Source: Planktosalinus sp963975935
GTDB taxonomy: Bacteria; Bacteroidota; Bacteroidia; Flavobacteriales; Flavobacteriaceae
Length of the DNA: 64,000 nt
Direction: 5' to 3'
NCBI GenBank assembly: GCA_963975935.1
Contig: CAXBIQ010000001.1
Span: 372,001 to 436,000 of the forward strand
The notes beneath the pieces were generated by a model. The model saw nothing but the letters and a program-made list of their open reading frames with translations. It did no database searches and was not told where the DNA came from. This document shows, in pieces, positions 17,354-27,534 of this stretch. A program made the translations under genes and the position numbers. Numbering within the stretch: position 1 is the first letter of the stretch; each line of letters opens with the position of its first letter.

Positions 17354-18184
17354 TTACATTTTAATAGTCATTACTGGTAATTCGGAGTGATTGGTTACAC
17401 CCTCTGCGATGCTTTTAGAGAATAAGCTTAAAAAGCCTGTACGTCCGTGAGTACACATTGCGATTAAATCGGCATTTTTATATCGTAAATAATTGTTTAT
17501 CCCTGTTTCTACGTCTGGTTCGTTATATACATTCATTGAGAAGTTATCCAAATCGGGGAATTTTTTCAGGAACTCCTTGATGGGATCCAACCCTTGTTCT
17601 ATACTGTTAAAATCGGTCTGAGTATTGACCCTCAATAAATGGATATGTGCGCCGCATTTTTCAGCAATCGAAATAACTTGCTTAAATACATCGCTTACAT
17701 CTTGAAGAAAATCTGAAACAAAAACGATATCCTTAAAAGGAAAGGATACTTCTTCATCCTTGACTACAACAACTGGTACATCAGCTTTCCTAACAATTTT
17801 TTCTACGTTGCTTCCCATTAACTCACGTATACCGCCTCGGGTGCCACTACTTCCCGTAACTATAAAATCGTGATGAAAATGACCCGAATGTTTAAGGATA
17901 TTTGCCTGACCACCATCAAATTTAAGAAAAGTCCTGCATTCAAGGCCTTGTCGTTCTGCTTTTTTCTCCAGTTCTCTCAGGTAGGCTTTTGCGATGCCTA
18001 TTTGCTTTACTGTTTCTGGGTGCTGTTTTTCTTTTTGTTTATCCAACTTTACCCATTCTACCGGGGTTTTCATCAAATGGAAAAAATGGATTTCGGAATT
18101 GTAAAGCTTTGCCATTTCAATTCCGAGTTCTTCTGCTTTATTGCAATTTTTTGAAAAGTCTGTTGGTACGAGTATGTTTTTCAT
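17354..18184 (-). CDS. Universal stress protein, tandem UspA domains
   Basis: 276 residues made of two UspA folds. The first starts MKNILVPTDFSKN and ends with VTGSSGTRGG plus VPVVVVK; the second starts FKDIVFVSDF and ends with CTHGRTGFLSLFSKS, which fits the G-x(9)-G-S/T ATP-binding pattern. Such proteins accumulate under stress and starvation; the exact biochemical role is unclear. It is one of two Usp genes in this minus-strand cluster (the other is at 31 kb), which supports a stress theme. Confidence 0.88.
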   Translation of the reverse strand: MKNILVPTDFSKNCNKAEELGIEMAKLYNSEIHFFHLMKTPVEWVKLDKQKEKQHPETVKQIGIAKAYLRELEKKAERQGLECRTFLKFDGGQANILKHSGHFHHDFIVTGSSGTRGGIRELMGSNVEKIVRKADVPVVVVKDEEVSFPFKDIVFVSDFLQDVSDVFKQVISIAEKCGAHIHLLRVNTQTDFNSIEQGLDPIKEFLKKFPDLDNFSMNVYNEPDVETGINNYLRYKNADLIAMCTHGRTGFLSLFSKSIAEGVTNHSELPVMTIKM

Positions 18185-18202
18185 AATATTTGTTTTTAAC
18201 TA

Positions 18203-19198
18203 TTAATTAATGCTAATTTCATTTCCAGAAGGTTTTTGTTTTTCAAAACAATCCAGATTATATATTGTGGTTTCAGCAATATTTGTCAATGCAGTTTCGG
18301 TTAAAAAGGCCTGATGACTGGTAATTAAAACATTATTAAAAGTCATTAAGCGTGCAATGACATCGTCTTGCAAAATGTCATCGGAATGGTCTTCAAAGAA
18401 CAATCCTTCTTCTTCCTCATACACATCTATTCCGAAATACCCAATTTTTTTAGTTTTCAATCCTTCGATAACTGCCTTGGTGTCCACCAACCCACCACGA
18501 CTTGTATTGATGAGCATTACTCCAGATTTCATTAGTGCTATATGCTCTTTATTTATTAAATGTTTTGTTGAAGCTTTTAATGGCACGTGCAGGCTTATTA
18601 TATCTGCGTGCTTACAGAGCGTCGCACAATCTGAATAGATTACGCCATATTTATCAATTAGGTCTTTGCTTTCTTCTATATCCTGGGCAAGAATATTGCA
18701 GCCGAATCCGTGAAGTATTTTTACGAGTACAGACCCAATTTTTCCTGTTCCTATGACACCGACAGTTTTTCCGTTTAGGTCGAAACCCGTAAGTCCGTTT
18801 AATGAGAAGTTGTGTTCGCGCACCCTGTTGTTTGCCTTAATCAGTTTGCGGTTTAATGCAAGTATCAAAGCCATTGTGTGTTCTGCAATGGCATAAGGTG
18901 AATAGGCTGGGACACGGGCAACTTTTATATTCAATTCAGCTGCTTTTTCTAAATCGACGTGATTGAAACCTGCTGAACGCAGAGCAATATATTTTATGCC
19001 AAAAGCATTGAATTTTTCAAGAACTTTTGCCGAAGCATCATCACCTGTAAAGAGACTTACTGCTTTAGAACCCGTTGCGAGAATAGCAGTTTCTTCCGTC
19101 AAACGACTCTCAAGCAGCTTTAATTGATGTTTGCCATCATTCGCTTTTACGAGATACGGCTCTTCAAACTTATGCGTGCTGAATACTGTTGTTTTCAT
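18203..19198 (-). CDS. ldhA: D-lactate dehydrogenase (D-2-hydroxyacid dehydrogenase family)
   Basis: 331 residues. The NAD-binding fold shows GVIGTGKIGSVLV. The catalytic Arg lies in NTSRGGLVD, the Glu in the acidic stretch after GIDVYEEE, and the His in ITSHQAFLT. SAGFNHVDLEKA and PAYSPYAIAEHTMAL are typical of LdhA-type enzymes. It would reduce pyruvate to D-lactate and regenerate NAD+, a fermentative step that suits the glycolytic genes further along the cluster. Other 2-hydroxyacid substrates are possible. Confidence 0.88.
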   Translation of the reverse strand: MKTTVFSTHKFEEPYLVKANDGKHQLKLLESRLTEETAILATGSKAVSLFTGDDASAKVLEKFNAFGIKYIALRSAGFNHVDLEKAAELNIKVARVPAYSPYAIAEHTMALILALNRKLIKANNRVREHNFSLNGLTGFDLNGKTVGVIGTGKIGSVLVKILHGFGCNILAQDIEESKDLIDKYGVIYSDCATLCKHADIISLHVPLKASTKHLINKEHIALMKSGVMLINTSRGGLVDTKAVIEGLKTKKIGYFGIDVYEEEEGLFFEDHSDDILQDDVIARLMTFNNVLITSHQAFLTETALTNIAETTIYNLDCFEKQKPSGNEISIN

Positions 19199-19208
19199 TT
19201 CACTTTTT

Positions 19209-20477
19209 TTAATTTCCTAACTGTATTAAAATATATACTAACCCTACGATGACAACAGTTCCAAAAATTAGCATCACGAGTTTCCCGGTCTTTTTAGAAC
19301 CTTTGAAATAGGTAATACCAAGTTTTACAATCATATTGCTTATGGTTGCTGTTATAATGACATTGGTGGCCAGCGTGAGTTTTTCTTCCAATGACCCAAA
19401 TTTTGCCATACTAATAGTTATTGCATCCGTATCTGCCAATCCTGCAATTAGGGCTGAATAGTATAAACCGCTTTCGCCAAAAAATTGATTTCCATAAAAA
19501 ACTGCAAACAGGATGACCACATAAATACCACCAAACCCAAGGGCGTTCCAAATATTGAGCGGATTACCCAGATTGATAGCTGTTTTTGTGACATCTGTAT
19601 TCTTTTTGATGAATAAGAGTGCGCTTATCAAGCAGATAAGGGTAAGAATAGTAAATGGAATGACTAAATTTAAAAGTATGGCACTATTGAAAATATAGGC
19701 CAGAATCGCAAGTCTGGGAAACATAATTGCGGAAGCTATAATGATACCCGCAGCATATTCTTTTGAAAGTTCTGGCGATTCCTTACTTCGCGAAGCATAT
19801 ATCCAAGCTACTGCGGTACTTGAAATCAATCCGCCTAAAATAGCAGTGAGCAGAATACCACGTTTAGAACCTACATATTTTACAAGAAAGTAACCAATGA
19901 AATTCAGAAATGACACTATCACTATTATCGCTCCAATCTCAAAAGGGTTAAGTAATCCCTCTGGACCATAATCTTGATTTGGTAAGAAAGGCAAAATAAG
20001 AAGCGCAATAATTGAAAACTTAATAAAAGCAAAGAGCTCTTCAGAAGTAATATTCTTAATGAATGTATTAAAGGTCGTTTTCAATGATAACAGCGTAACC
20101 ACGACTACTGCGGTCGCAACTGCTTCCTTATGCAAATGATTGGCAACCATAACACCCAAAATTAGCGTAGCGAACAAGGCCATATTGGTGGTAATACCAG
20201 TCATAATATGCTTTTGTACTATGGAAAGATGACTCAAAGACAGAAACAAAAGAAATGCTGCCGCAATGATAATGACCAACCAAGGTGTATAGGTTGTGGA
20301 AAGATTTCCCAATATAAAACCAATAATGGCAACAATTGGGAAGGTTCTTATACCTGCAAAGCCTTGTTCTTCCTTCAATTTATCATATTCACGTTCCAGC
20401 CCAAGAATAAGGCCAATGCCCAGACTGATGAGCAGTCCAAGGATGAAAGGGTTGATATTTTTTAGAGTTTCTATCAT
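19209..20477 (-). CDS. MgtC/SapB family membrane protein with DUF4010 domain
   Basis: 422 residues with about 12 hydrophobic segments. The N-terminal ~130 residues carry the MgtC/SapB landmark LISLGIGLILGLEREYDK followed by GIRTFPIVAIIG; the rest resembles DUF4010. MgtC proteins are linked to Mg2+ limitation and ATP homeostasis, but the function of this long form is not known. It follows the glycosyltransferase gene after 64 bp, the largest gap inside the minus-strand run, so a secondary promoter there is possible. Confidence 0.82.
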   Translation of the reverse strand: MIETLKNINPFILGLLISLGIGLILGLEREYDKLKEEQGFAGIRTFPIVAIIGFILGNLSTTYTPWLVIIIAAAFLLFLSLSHLSIVQKHIMTGITTNMALFATLILGVMVANHLHKEAVATAVVVVTLLSLKTTFNTFIKNITSEELFAFIKFSIIALLILPFLPNQDYGPEGLLNPFEIGAIIVIVSFLNFIGYFLVKYVGSKRGILLTAILGGLISSTAVAWIYASRSKESPELSKEYAAGIIIASAIMFPRLAILAYIFNSAILLNLVIPFTILTLICLISALLFIKKNTDVTKTAINLGNPLNIWNALGFGGIYVVILFAVFYGNQFFGESGLYYSALIAGLADTDAITISMAKFGSLEEKLTLATNVIITATISNMIVKLGITYFKGSKKTGKLVMLIFGTVVIVGLVYILIQLGN

Positions 20478-20540
20478 AAATAACTATTCATTTTTTTACT
20501 TTGCTGCATTAAAAGCACACGCTGTTTGATATATTTCGTT

Positions 20541-22865
20541 CTATTTTGAAGTTTTTACCAATGCACTTTTCTTGGATGATCTCTTTGACAATGTCTTAAA
20601 ACCAATTCCTTCTTTTAACTTTAAATCTGCTTTAGTTTCTTTAAGACCCACCTCCAAAGGATAATCCTCAACAACTAAACGCGCCATTAAGTAGCACAAG
20701 CTGGATTCGGCACCTTGATTTATATTTACATTTTCTTTTTCAAGGCCATCATAACAGGCGCCATTAACAGGGTTGTACATAATTTGCTTGAGATGGTTAT
20801 TGCCTAAAAACCAACTAAACGCGGTATGTAATTGTTTGGCGTATTTCTTTTTATGGGTAACTCTATAAAACAGGTCCAATGAAAGAATGGTATATGCCAC
20901 CTCAATAGGTTGTTCACCATGAAAGGTACGTTTATTTCTTTTGTGAAACCATCCGTCATTAGAAATAACTTTAATTTGCCCTTTCATAAAATATTGTGAT
21001 AATAAAAAGTCGAAAGTAGTTTCGGCAACGTCCTTGTATTTTTTATTTTTTGTGATAAGCCAAGCATATAAAAGCGCTTCTGGTAATATACTATTGGCAT
21101 AGGTCAGGTAATCTTCAAACCATTCCCATTTTTTATCACTGGTAATATTAAAAACACGCAAGAGCTCTTGGGCCAATGTTTCCGCTAATTGATTATATTG
21201 GGTTTTAGGCTTGTTTTCTTGATAATAATAAAGTCCTTTTAATATAAAGCCAATGGCTCGTGGGGAATTAAAATCTGCTACATTCTGCATGACGTTCTTA
21301 AAACAGTTTTCTGCTTTGGTTACTAAACTTTTTGGTAGGTTTTCTGTATGAGACAATACATAGCCAAGTGCCCAAATGGCCCTGCCATTGGAATCTTCCA
21401 GGTTCACTTCGGTATTCTGATTGGTAAATTGCTTTTCATAATCCACATAATTATAGAACAGTCCATCGTCCTGTTGGCAAAACACAATAAAGTCCATATA
21501 AATTTCAATGAGTCTCAGGACTTTGTCATTTCTTTTTTTCTTATAATACATAAGCATCGCTATTAACGCCCTCGCGTTATCATCAAGGGTATAACCAAAA
21601 GACGTGTCTGGTTCACTAAAATTCGAAAATTGAAGCATCCCAAAGTCAGTGGTCATGTCTTCAATATGGTCTGTTTTTATGGGTGGCAAACTAAAATCCA
21701 AAGAATTACTGTCTTGCAAATAATCCTGAAAAATATCGGAATAGGAAATGGCTACATTTTCCCAACTAAAAGCACGCATTTTAATAAAGGCATTTTTCCC
21801 CATTGATGTTGCTATGAACGGTTGTTCCAGCAAATCGATAACAGCGTCGCTAATTTCTATGGGATCTTCAAAATCATTCAATAAAATACCAGTACTGGGA
21901 TCAAGACATTCTTTGGAATGGGGAATAGGTGTTGATATAACGGGGTTTCCGCAACTCATGGCATAAGCAAAAGTGCCGCTAACGGCCTGGTTGGGATCTT
22001 TAGATGAGAATAAGTAAACATCGGATAAGGATAGGTATTCCAACAACCTGGTAAGTTCCAAATATTCGTTTATAAAAATGACATGGTCTTTAATATCTAA
22101 ATTATCGACTATTGTTAAAAGCGCATTTCTATATTTTTCGCCTTCTCTCTTTATTATATCAGGATGTGTTTTGCCTAAAACCAGATAAACTGTGTTAGGG
22201 AATTTTTGGAGTATTTTTGGCAATGCACGAAGTGCTGTTTCTATATTTTTATTCTCACTTAATAAACCAAATGTGGAGAGCACATTTTTATTTTGAAAGC
22301 CATATCTATTTTTAAGCCGTTGTTTTTCTTTCCATAGTACAATATGGGTGCCATGGGGTATGACAGCTATTTTGTTAGTATCAATATGATAATCACTTTC
22401 TAGTATTAGTGCGGATTTATTGGTAAGAACGATCAGTTTCTCGGAAAGATCACCCAACGCTTGCACTATTTTAGTTCTTTTTTCATCTGGATAGGGTAGC
22501 ACGGTATGAAACACACAAGAAATAGGGATGTCTAACTTAAGAAGGAAAGCCACTAAATGGCTACCGTAGTCACCTCCAAACAGCCCAAACTCGTGTTGTA
22601 TACAAACCATTCCAATATCGTCCCTTTCATTTAACTTATTAGCTACTTTGAAAAAGGAACTTAACTCTTGGGCATCTATTTTATATTTAACTTCCTCTGG
22701 ATAATCATTGGCGTCGCAGCACTCATTTTCCAGAGCACAAACCTCGATCTCTATGGTTGAGCCAAAGCATCTTTTCAAGGTCCGTATCAAATCTTGTGAA
22801 AAAGTAGCAATACCGCACTCGCGTGGAGGATATGAGCATACGAATAAAATTTTATGATTTTTCAT
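20541..22865 (-). CDS. GT4-type glycosyltransferase with a C-terminal alpha-helical sugar-enzyme domain
   Basis: 774 residues. The first ~390 residues are a GT-B glycosyltransferase: FVCSYPPRECGIATFSQDL at the N-terminus, STFGLLSENKNIETALRALP for the nucleotide-sugar domain, and SSKDPNQAVSGTFAYAMSCG in the donor site. The remaining ~370 residues are helical with repeated aromatic and Gly-Trp patterns, like an (alpha/alpha) toroid of glycan-active enzymes. The ATG overlaps the end of the GH130 gene by 4 bp, so the two are co-translated and likely act on the same mannose-type glycan. The sugar cannot be proven. Confidence 0.8.
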   Translation of the reverse strand: MKNHKILFVCSYPPRECGIATFSQDLIRTLKRCFGSTIEIEVCALENECCDANDYPEEVKYKIDAQELSSFFKVANKLNERDDIGMVCIQHEFGLFGGDYGSHLVAFLLKLDIPISCVFHTVLPYPDEKRTKIVQALGDLSEKLIVLTNKSALILESDYHIDTNKIAVIPHGTHIVLWKEKQRLKNRYGFQNKNVLSTFGLLSENKNIETALRALPKILQKFPNTVYLVLGKTHPDIIKREGEKYRNALLTIVDNLDIKDHVIFINEYLELTRLLEYLSLSDVYLFSSKDPNQAVSGTFAYAMSCGNPVISTPIPHSKECLDPSTGILLNDFEDPIEISDAVIDLLEQPFIATSMGKNAFIKMRAFSWENVAISYSDIFQDYLQDSNSLDFSLPPIKTDHIEDMTTDFGMLQFSNFSEPDTSFGYTLDDNARALIAMLMYYKKKRNDKVLRLIEIYMDFIVFCQQDDGLFYNYVDYEKQFTNQNTEVNLEDSNGRAIWALGYVLSHTENLPKSLVTKAENCFKNVMQNVADFNSPRAIGFILKGLYYYQENKPKTQYNQLAETLAQELLRVFNITSDKKWEWFEDYLTYANSILPEALLYAWLITKNKKYKDVAETTFDFLLSQYFMKGQIKVISNDGWFHKRNKRTFHGEQPIEVAYTILSLDLFYRVTHKKKYAKQLHTAFSWFLGNNHLKQIMYNPVNGACYDGLEKENVNINQGAESSLCYLMARLVVEDYPLEVGLKETKADLKLKEGIGFKTLSKRSSKKSALVKTSK

Positions 22866-23932
22866 GATATAGCTGTTTTTTTTAATTCACTCAATAATAG
22901 TTGTAGGCTTACTTTAGCTACCGCCGTATGCTTGTCGGCCGCTCCATAATAGATATGGAGGTCGCCGCCGAACAATGCCGCACCTGTTGGGAACACCACG
23001 TGGTTTACTACACCTTTCAGTTCCCATTCCTCTACCGGGGAAAATAGGGGATAGGGCAATCGTCCAATTACTTTTGAGGGGTCATCAATATCCAGTAATG
23101 CAGCGGCGGCGTGATAGGTCTTTCCAACGGGGGTTTCACAAACTCCGTGGTAAATCATCAGCCAACCATCCTTTGTTTCTATGGGAGGGCATCCGGCACC
23201 GAGATAATTCACTTCAAAATCAAATAGAGGATCCATGAGGATATGATCATGAAGGTTCTTTATATGATCTTCCCAAAACTCTTTGGTAAGGTCTTCCCAT
23301 TTTTCAAACTGTACTATTTGTATTCCTGGCCATATACGATGGAGCATTACAAATTTACCATTTATTTTTCTTGGGAATAATACGATGTCCTTATCTCTTA
23401 AATACCTGTGTTTTTCATCTACCAATCCAATTTGTGCAAACAAGTTGTAGTAATGGTAATATTTAGGGTTCAATCTTTCCTGATCACAATGTTCCAAATG
23501 GTATTTATATTCATTGTAGGTAATCAACGGTGTGATTATCCCCTTTTTCTCAAAATGTTTCAGGTCTTTTGAAGTTGCCAAAGCACCCATGGCATTGATG
23601 CCGTCATAAGCGGTATAGGTTATATAGTAGGTGTCTTCAATTTTAACAATACGAGCATCTTCCACACCATGTTTTTCATAATCAAAATCACGAGTTATTA
23701 ACGGGCTTGATTTCCTTTCTATGAGATCTAAATGCTCATTGGTTTTGGCATATCCAATGGTGGAGTAATTGCCATCTTCCACCGCACGGTAAAAGATATG
23801 CACCTCTTCACCTTCTTGAAATATTCCAGGGTTTAAAACCCCATTGCTCTCAAATTTCAATTTAGTGGGACTGAGCAGTATCCCTTTTTTCTCTATGGGT
23901 ATTCTGGTATTAATTTGATGTGTATGTTCCAT
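22862..23932 (-). CDS. GH130 family glycoside phosphorylase (beta-mannoside type)
   Basis: 356 residues with the five-bladed propeller pattern of GH130: HGVEDARIVKIEDTYYITYT (catalytic Asp region), the blade motif HRIWPGIQIVQFE and GAGCPPIETKDGWLMIYHG. GH130 enzymes phosphorolyse beta-mannosides, releasing mannose-1-phosphate without spending ATP. It is coupled to a glycosyltransferase and followed by a mannose-6-phosphate-isomerase-type cupin, which fits mannose-phosphate metabolism. Precise linkage specificity cannot be read from the sequence. Confidence 0.86.
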   Translation of the reverse strand: MEHTHQINTRIPIEKKGILLSPTKLKFESNGVLNPGIFQEGEEVHIFYRAVEDGNYSTIGYAKTNEHLDLIERKSSPLITRDFDYEKHGVEDARIVKIEDTYYITYTAYDGINAMGALATSKDLKHFEKKGIITPLITYNEYKYHLEHCDQERLNPKYYHYYNLFAQIGLVDEKHRYLRDKDIVLFPRKINGKFVMLHRIWPGIQIVQFEKWEDLTKEFWEDHIKNLHDHILMDPLFDFEVNYLGAGCPPIETKDGWLMIYHGVCETPVGKTYHAAAALLDIDDPSKVIGRLPYPLFSPVEEWELKGVVNHVVFPTGAALFGGDLHIYYGAADKHTAVAKVSLQLLLSELKKTAIS

Positions 23933-23942
23933 ATTGTAATAT

Positions 23943-24293
23943 TTATTTGGGGTCTTCCCTGTTGTATTTGTCCTTTAGCCTGACAATATCGTTTTCATCA
24001 AAATTTCCAAAAGCAATTTCAAGGATGCTTACAGAAGAATCAGATGTTTTTATTTGATGTACGGTTTCCTTCGGGATAAAAAATTCGTCCCCTTTATGGC
24101 CAACTTTGGTATTGTCGCCAATTACGAAAGTTCCCGTTCCATCTATTACTCTCCAGAATTCTTCCCTGTTATGGTGAAACTGTAGACTTAGCTCTTCGTT
24201 TGGATTAACCGTAAGTATTTTTACGGTGCTAATCTCGTTATGGGTAAAGCGTTCAAAGTTTCCCCAAGGTCTTTCCTCTATGTATGTTTTCAT
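23943..24293 (-). CDS. Cupin of the mannose-6-phosphate isomerase type II family
   Basis: 116 residues, a stand-alone cupin. RPWGNFERF at the start and FHHNREEFWRVIDGTGTF and IPKETVHQIK for the metal-site strands match the C-terminal isomerase domain of bifunctional ManC/ManA-type proteins; the nucleotidyltransferase half is absent. It could interconvert mannose-6-phosphate and fructose-6-phosphate, which would link GH130 products to the phosphofructokinase encoded next (12 bp on). A non-enzymatic cupin remains possible. Confidence 0.8.
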   Translation of the reverse strand: MKTYIEERPWGNFERFTHNEISTVKILTVNPNEELSLQFHHNREEFWRVIDGTGTFVIGDNTKVGHKGDEFFIPKETVHQIKTSDSSVSILEIAFGNFDENDIVRLKDKYNREDPK

Positions 24294-24304
24294 TTTTCTC
24301 GTTT

Positions 24305-25279
24305 TTATTTTCCAAATAGTTCTAAGAGTTCGTGCAATTCTTTATTGACCTGATGTTGTTTGACCACTTCATTAAAAGGGGTTAAGTGCAATTGATTGTT
24401 TAAAATCCCAACCATTACATTATTTTCACTTTGTAAAAGTGATTTTACGGCTTCCACCCCAAGCCTAATACCCAACATCCTATCTAAAGCAGAGGGATTT
24501 CCACCTCGCTGTATGTGGCCAAGCTTTGTTATGCGTAAATCGACATTGGGATTGACTTCCTTTATTTTTGATGAAACAAGTTCGGCTCCTATTTCATCCC
24601 CTTCAGAAACCACGACAAGAAAAGCATCTTCGCTATCGTAATTTTTAACCTTATCCAATAGATAAATGAGGTCTTTGCCGCTCTCGGGAATTAAAATGGC
24701 ATCTGCTCCCGTGGCAAGTCCTGAATGAATGGCAATGTAACCCGAATCCCTGCCCATTACTTCTACAATAAATACGCGGTTGTGAGATTCGGCTGTGTCT
24801 TTTATTTTATCAATATTTTCAATTGCTGTGTTTACTGCAGAATCAAAACCAAGGGTATAATCAGTGCCAGAAATATCGTTGTCAATAGTCCCGGGAATCC
24901 CTATGAATGGGATATCGCATATTTCTGAAAAAGCAAGTAATCCATTAAATGTACCATCGCCACCAATGGCAATCAGGGCGTCTATTTTGTTTGCATTTAG
25001 GGTTTGCAGGGCTTTTTTTCGACCTTCCAGTTCGAGAAAACGTTTGCTTCGTGCGGTCTTTAGAATTGTGCCACCCTTTTGGGTCAGTTTTTGTAATTCG
25101 TGTGATTTAAATTGAACCAAGTCACCGTCTATCAATCCTTCATATCCTTTTCTAAAACCACTAACTTTTATACCAGTTGCTTCAGCCGTTTTTGCAATGG
25201 CGTACAAGGCTGAATTCATCCCTGGACTATCACCTCCAGAGGTAAATACACCTATATGTTTAATTTTATTAGTATTCAT
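24305..25279 (-). CDS. pfkA: ATP-dependent 6-phosphofructokinase
   Basis: 324 residues, usual length for bacterial PfkA. GVFTSGGDSPGMNSAL forms the phosphate loop, IGGDGT (105-110) the nucleotide loop, and IPGTIDND (128-135) the catalytic segment. Gly rather than Lys before TIDND favours ATP over pyrophosphate as donor. QRGGNPSALDR is the effector and fructose-phosphate region. It commits fructose-6-phosphate to glycolysis, and the aldolase and GAPDH that follow in the pathway are encoded 2-5 kb upstream in the same unit. Its ATG overlaps the preceding hydrolase gene by 11 bp. Confidence 0.93.
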   Translation of the reverse strand: MNTNKIKHIGVFTSGGDSPGMNSALYAIAKTAEATGIKVSGFRKGYEGLIDGDLVQFKSHELQKLTQKGGTILKTARSKRFLELEGRKKALQTLNANKIDALIAIGGDGTFNGLLAFSEICDIPFIGIPGTIDNDISGTDYTLGFDSAVNTAIENIDKIKDTAESHNRVFIVEVMGRDSGYIAIHSGLATGADAILIPESGKDLIYLLDKVKNYDSEDAFLVVVSEGDEIGAELVSSKIKEVNPNVDLRITKLGHIQRGGNPSALDRMLGIRLGVEAVKSLLQSENNVMVGILNNQLHLTPFNEVVKQHQVNKELHELLELFGK

Positions 25280-26186
25280 TTAAAATTGTTTTTTGTGATT
25301 TTTTATCTGAAACAGAAAAATCTTGGATGGTCTTCCATACAAATTCTGCTTCTTTTAGAAAGAACTGATGGTCTCCCCCTGTAGAGGTAACAGTTTTTAC
25401 GTTTGTAAATTCTCTTGATAAGTCTATAGCATTTTTGAGCGGTGCAGTAGTGTCCTTTGCTCCGTGAATGAAAAGCACTTTTGTGTTTCTAATCTTTCTT
25501 GCAATCCCGTATAAATCTGTTTTTAGGATTATCCTCGTAAGCGAATAATAGTAGCTCTGCCAATGGTGTTTTTTTGCATCTTCATAAACATCATCCGTGA
25601 GGTTGTCTGGTTTAAATGCACGCGACATAAAAATGGGATGAATCATACAGATGTATTTAGAGAATCTGCTTGTTGATATTCTGTCCACAAAGGAATGTGA
25701 GGACATAATTTTTTTAAATTCATCTGCATCCTGATAAACAGGTATTCCAATAAAAATGCCTGCTTTGAGCCAATTTGAGTGTTTTTCCAATAGGGCCATT
25801 GAAATTATAGCGCCCATAGAATGACCGGCAACTATGGTTTTTCCATCATTGAATCCTTCTTTTTGCAAAACCAATTCTAAAGCTTTAAGTTGAACTGAAA
25901 GCGAATAATCACTTTGTGGTTTTGGCGAATCACCAAAACCCAAAAGGTCTATTAATAGCAAAGTGTGTGTTTTTGAAATGCTTTCTAAATTGCGTTTCCA
26001 ATAATTCAATGACCCTGTCAAACCGTGCAGCAAAACGAGTTTGTTTTCACCCGCACCTATAATTTCATAATTTAAGAGTGTTTTGTCAGCATCATAAGCT
26101 GGGTGCTTAACAATCTTATAATGTTGATATCCTGCTATAGCAACCACAGGAAAAATGAAAAATATGGATATGAGTAGTAATGTCAT
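25269..26186 (-). CDS. Membrane-anchored alpha/beta hydrolase
   Basis: 305 residues. A hydrophobic N-terminal segment (about 2-20) suggests an anchor or uncleaved signal. The fold is clear: LLHGLTGSLNYWKRNL for the oxyanion loop, AGHSMGAIISM with the nucleophile Ser, HGAKDTTAP with the Asp, and GGDHQFFL with the His. It could be an esterase or lipase-like enzyme; no substrate is evident. Both ends overlap neighbours (pfkA by 11 bp, the symporter by 4 bp), so it is firmly part of the operon. Confidence 0.85.
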   Translation of the reverse strand: MTLLLISIFFIFPVVAIAGYQHYKIVKHPAYDADKTLLNYEIIGAGENKLVLLHGLTGSLNYWKRNLESISKTHTLLLIDLLGFGDSPKPQSDYSLSVQLKALELVLQKEGFNDGKTIVAGHSMGAIISMALLEKHSNWLKAGIFIGIPVYQDADEFKKIMSSHSFVDRISTSRFSKYICMIHPIFMSRAFKPDNLTDDVYEDAKKHHWQSYYYSLTRIILKTDLYGIARKIRNTKVLFIHGAKDTTAPLKNAIDLSREFTNVKTVTSTGGDHQFFLKEAEFVWKTIQDFSVSDKKSQKTILNEY

Positions 26187-27526
26187 ATTTTTAAAGTTTT
26201 ATCATTAACCAATATTGGGGTTTTACCATAAAACCTATTAAAAACCATACAAGCTGTGAGGTCACCCGTTACGTTTACAGCAGTCCTGAACATTCCCAAC
26301 AATCTTTCTACACCAATAATAATGATGATGCCTTCGGCTGGAATACCGACACTTCCCAAAACAGAAGCGAGTATCACCACACCACCTCCGGGAATGGCAG
26401 GTGTGCCGATTGAAGCAGCAACGATGGTTACGATGACCACAATAATATTGAGCAAACTCATTTCCAAGCCATAGGCTTGGGCTATGAATAGCGTAGTTAT
26501 GGTTTGATAGAGTGCAGTGCCATCCATATTGACGGTTGCACCTATGGGAATAATAAAATTGCTAATGGTCTTGTCCACCTTCAATTCTTCTTCGGCTGTT
26601 TGAAGGGAAAGTGGCATCACGGCCGCAGAGCTTGTGGTTGAAAAGGCCAATAATTGAACGTCCCTTATTTTTTTTAGGAAATGCATAGGGTTTGCTTTTC
26701 CAAGAAGCACAATTAGCCCTAAATAGAAAATTACCAAAAGTAATAGACCGAGCAGGACGACGCCAACATAATAGGTGAGACCGGAAAGAGAACTTAAACC
26801 AACACTAGAGGTAAGCTGCGCCATAAGTCCGAAAACAGCAATAGGCACTAGAAGCATTGACCATTTTACTACTGTCATACAGACTTCCTGAATGGCACTT
26901 AGAAGCAGCTTCACTGGGCGCAGTAAGGCATTTTCAAGTGATAGCACAGCTACACCAATAATGATTGTGAAAATTACAATGCTTAACATTTCACCACTTA
27001 CCATAGATGCCAACGGGTTTTCGGGAAGTAAGTTTGAGATGGCATCAGGAATCGTTTCAATTCCGAAGGAAAGCTCGGGTTCATCAGTTGAAACTGCCGT
27101 AATTTCATTATGCTCTTTTAGTGCTTGTTGATGAAGAAAACGACCCGGTCTAAAAATTTGGGATAGTATCGTACCAATGCTAACCGAAACTATCGTAGTA
27201 CCTAGAAAATATAACAAAACACCACCACCTAATTTTTTTAAACTGTCCTTATCATTACTTGCGATTCCTGTGATGATGGAAGCCACAATCAACGGAATCA
27301 TAATCATTTGAACCAGTTTCAGAAATAGTACACCAGGCAATGCCAGCCAATTCCCCGCGATATCTGCTGTTTCTTTAGAAATCCATCCATTTTGTGGACT
27401 CAATAACAGACCAAATCCAACACCTAACAACAAAGCAATGATTACTTTAAGCCATAGACGGCTTTCTACCAGTTTAAGGAGGTAGTGGTTAAGTGATTTT
27501 AATGATTTTATCTCTGTGTCAAACAT
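26183..27526 (-). CDS. Dicarboxylate/amino acid:cation symporter (DAACS family)
   Basis: 447 residues with 8 or more membrane spans. The substrate-binding signatures are present: STTSSAAVMPLSL in hairpin HP1, NMDGTALYQTITTLFIAQ in TM7 and IPGGGVV in hairpin HP2. Such carriers import glutamate, aspartate or C4-dicarboxylates with Na+ or H+. A large periplasmic insertion lies between the early TM segments (about 130-170). It may supply carbon to the cluster's pathway; the substrate is not certain. Confidence 0.9.
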   Translation of the reverse strand: MFDTEIKSLKSLNHYLLKLVESRLWLKVIIALLLGVGFGLLLSPQNGWISKETADIAGNWLALPGVLFLKLVQMIMIPLIVASIITGIASNDKDSLKKLGGGVLLYFLGTTIVSVSIGTILSQIFRPGRFLHQQALKEHNEITAVSTDEPELSFGIETIPDAISNLLPENPLASMVSGEMLSIVIFTIIIGVAVLSLENALLRPVKLLLSAIQEVCMTVVKWSMLLVPIAVFGLMAQLTSSVGLSSLSGLTYYVGVVLLGLLLLVIFYLGLIVLLGKANPMHFLKKIRDVQLLAFSTTSSAAVMPLSLQTAEEELKVDKTISNFIIPIGATVNMDGTALYQTITTLFIAQAYGLEMSLLNIIVVIVTIVAASIGTPAIPGGGVVILASVLGSVGIPAEGIIIIIGVERLLGMFRTAVNVTGDLTACMVFNRFYGKTPILVNDKTLKI

Positions 27527-27534
27527 TCTGTTGA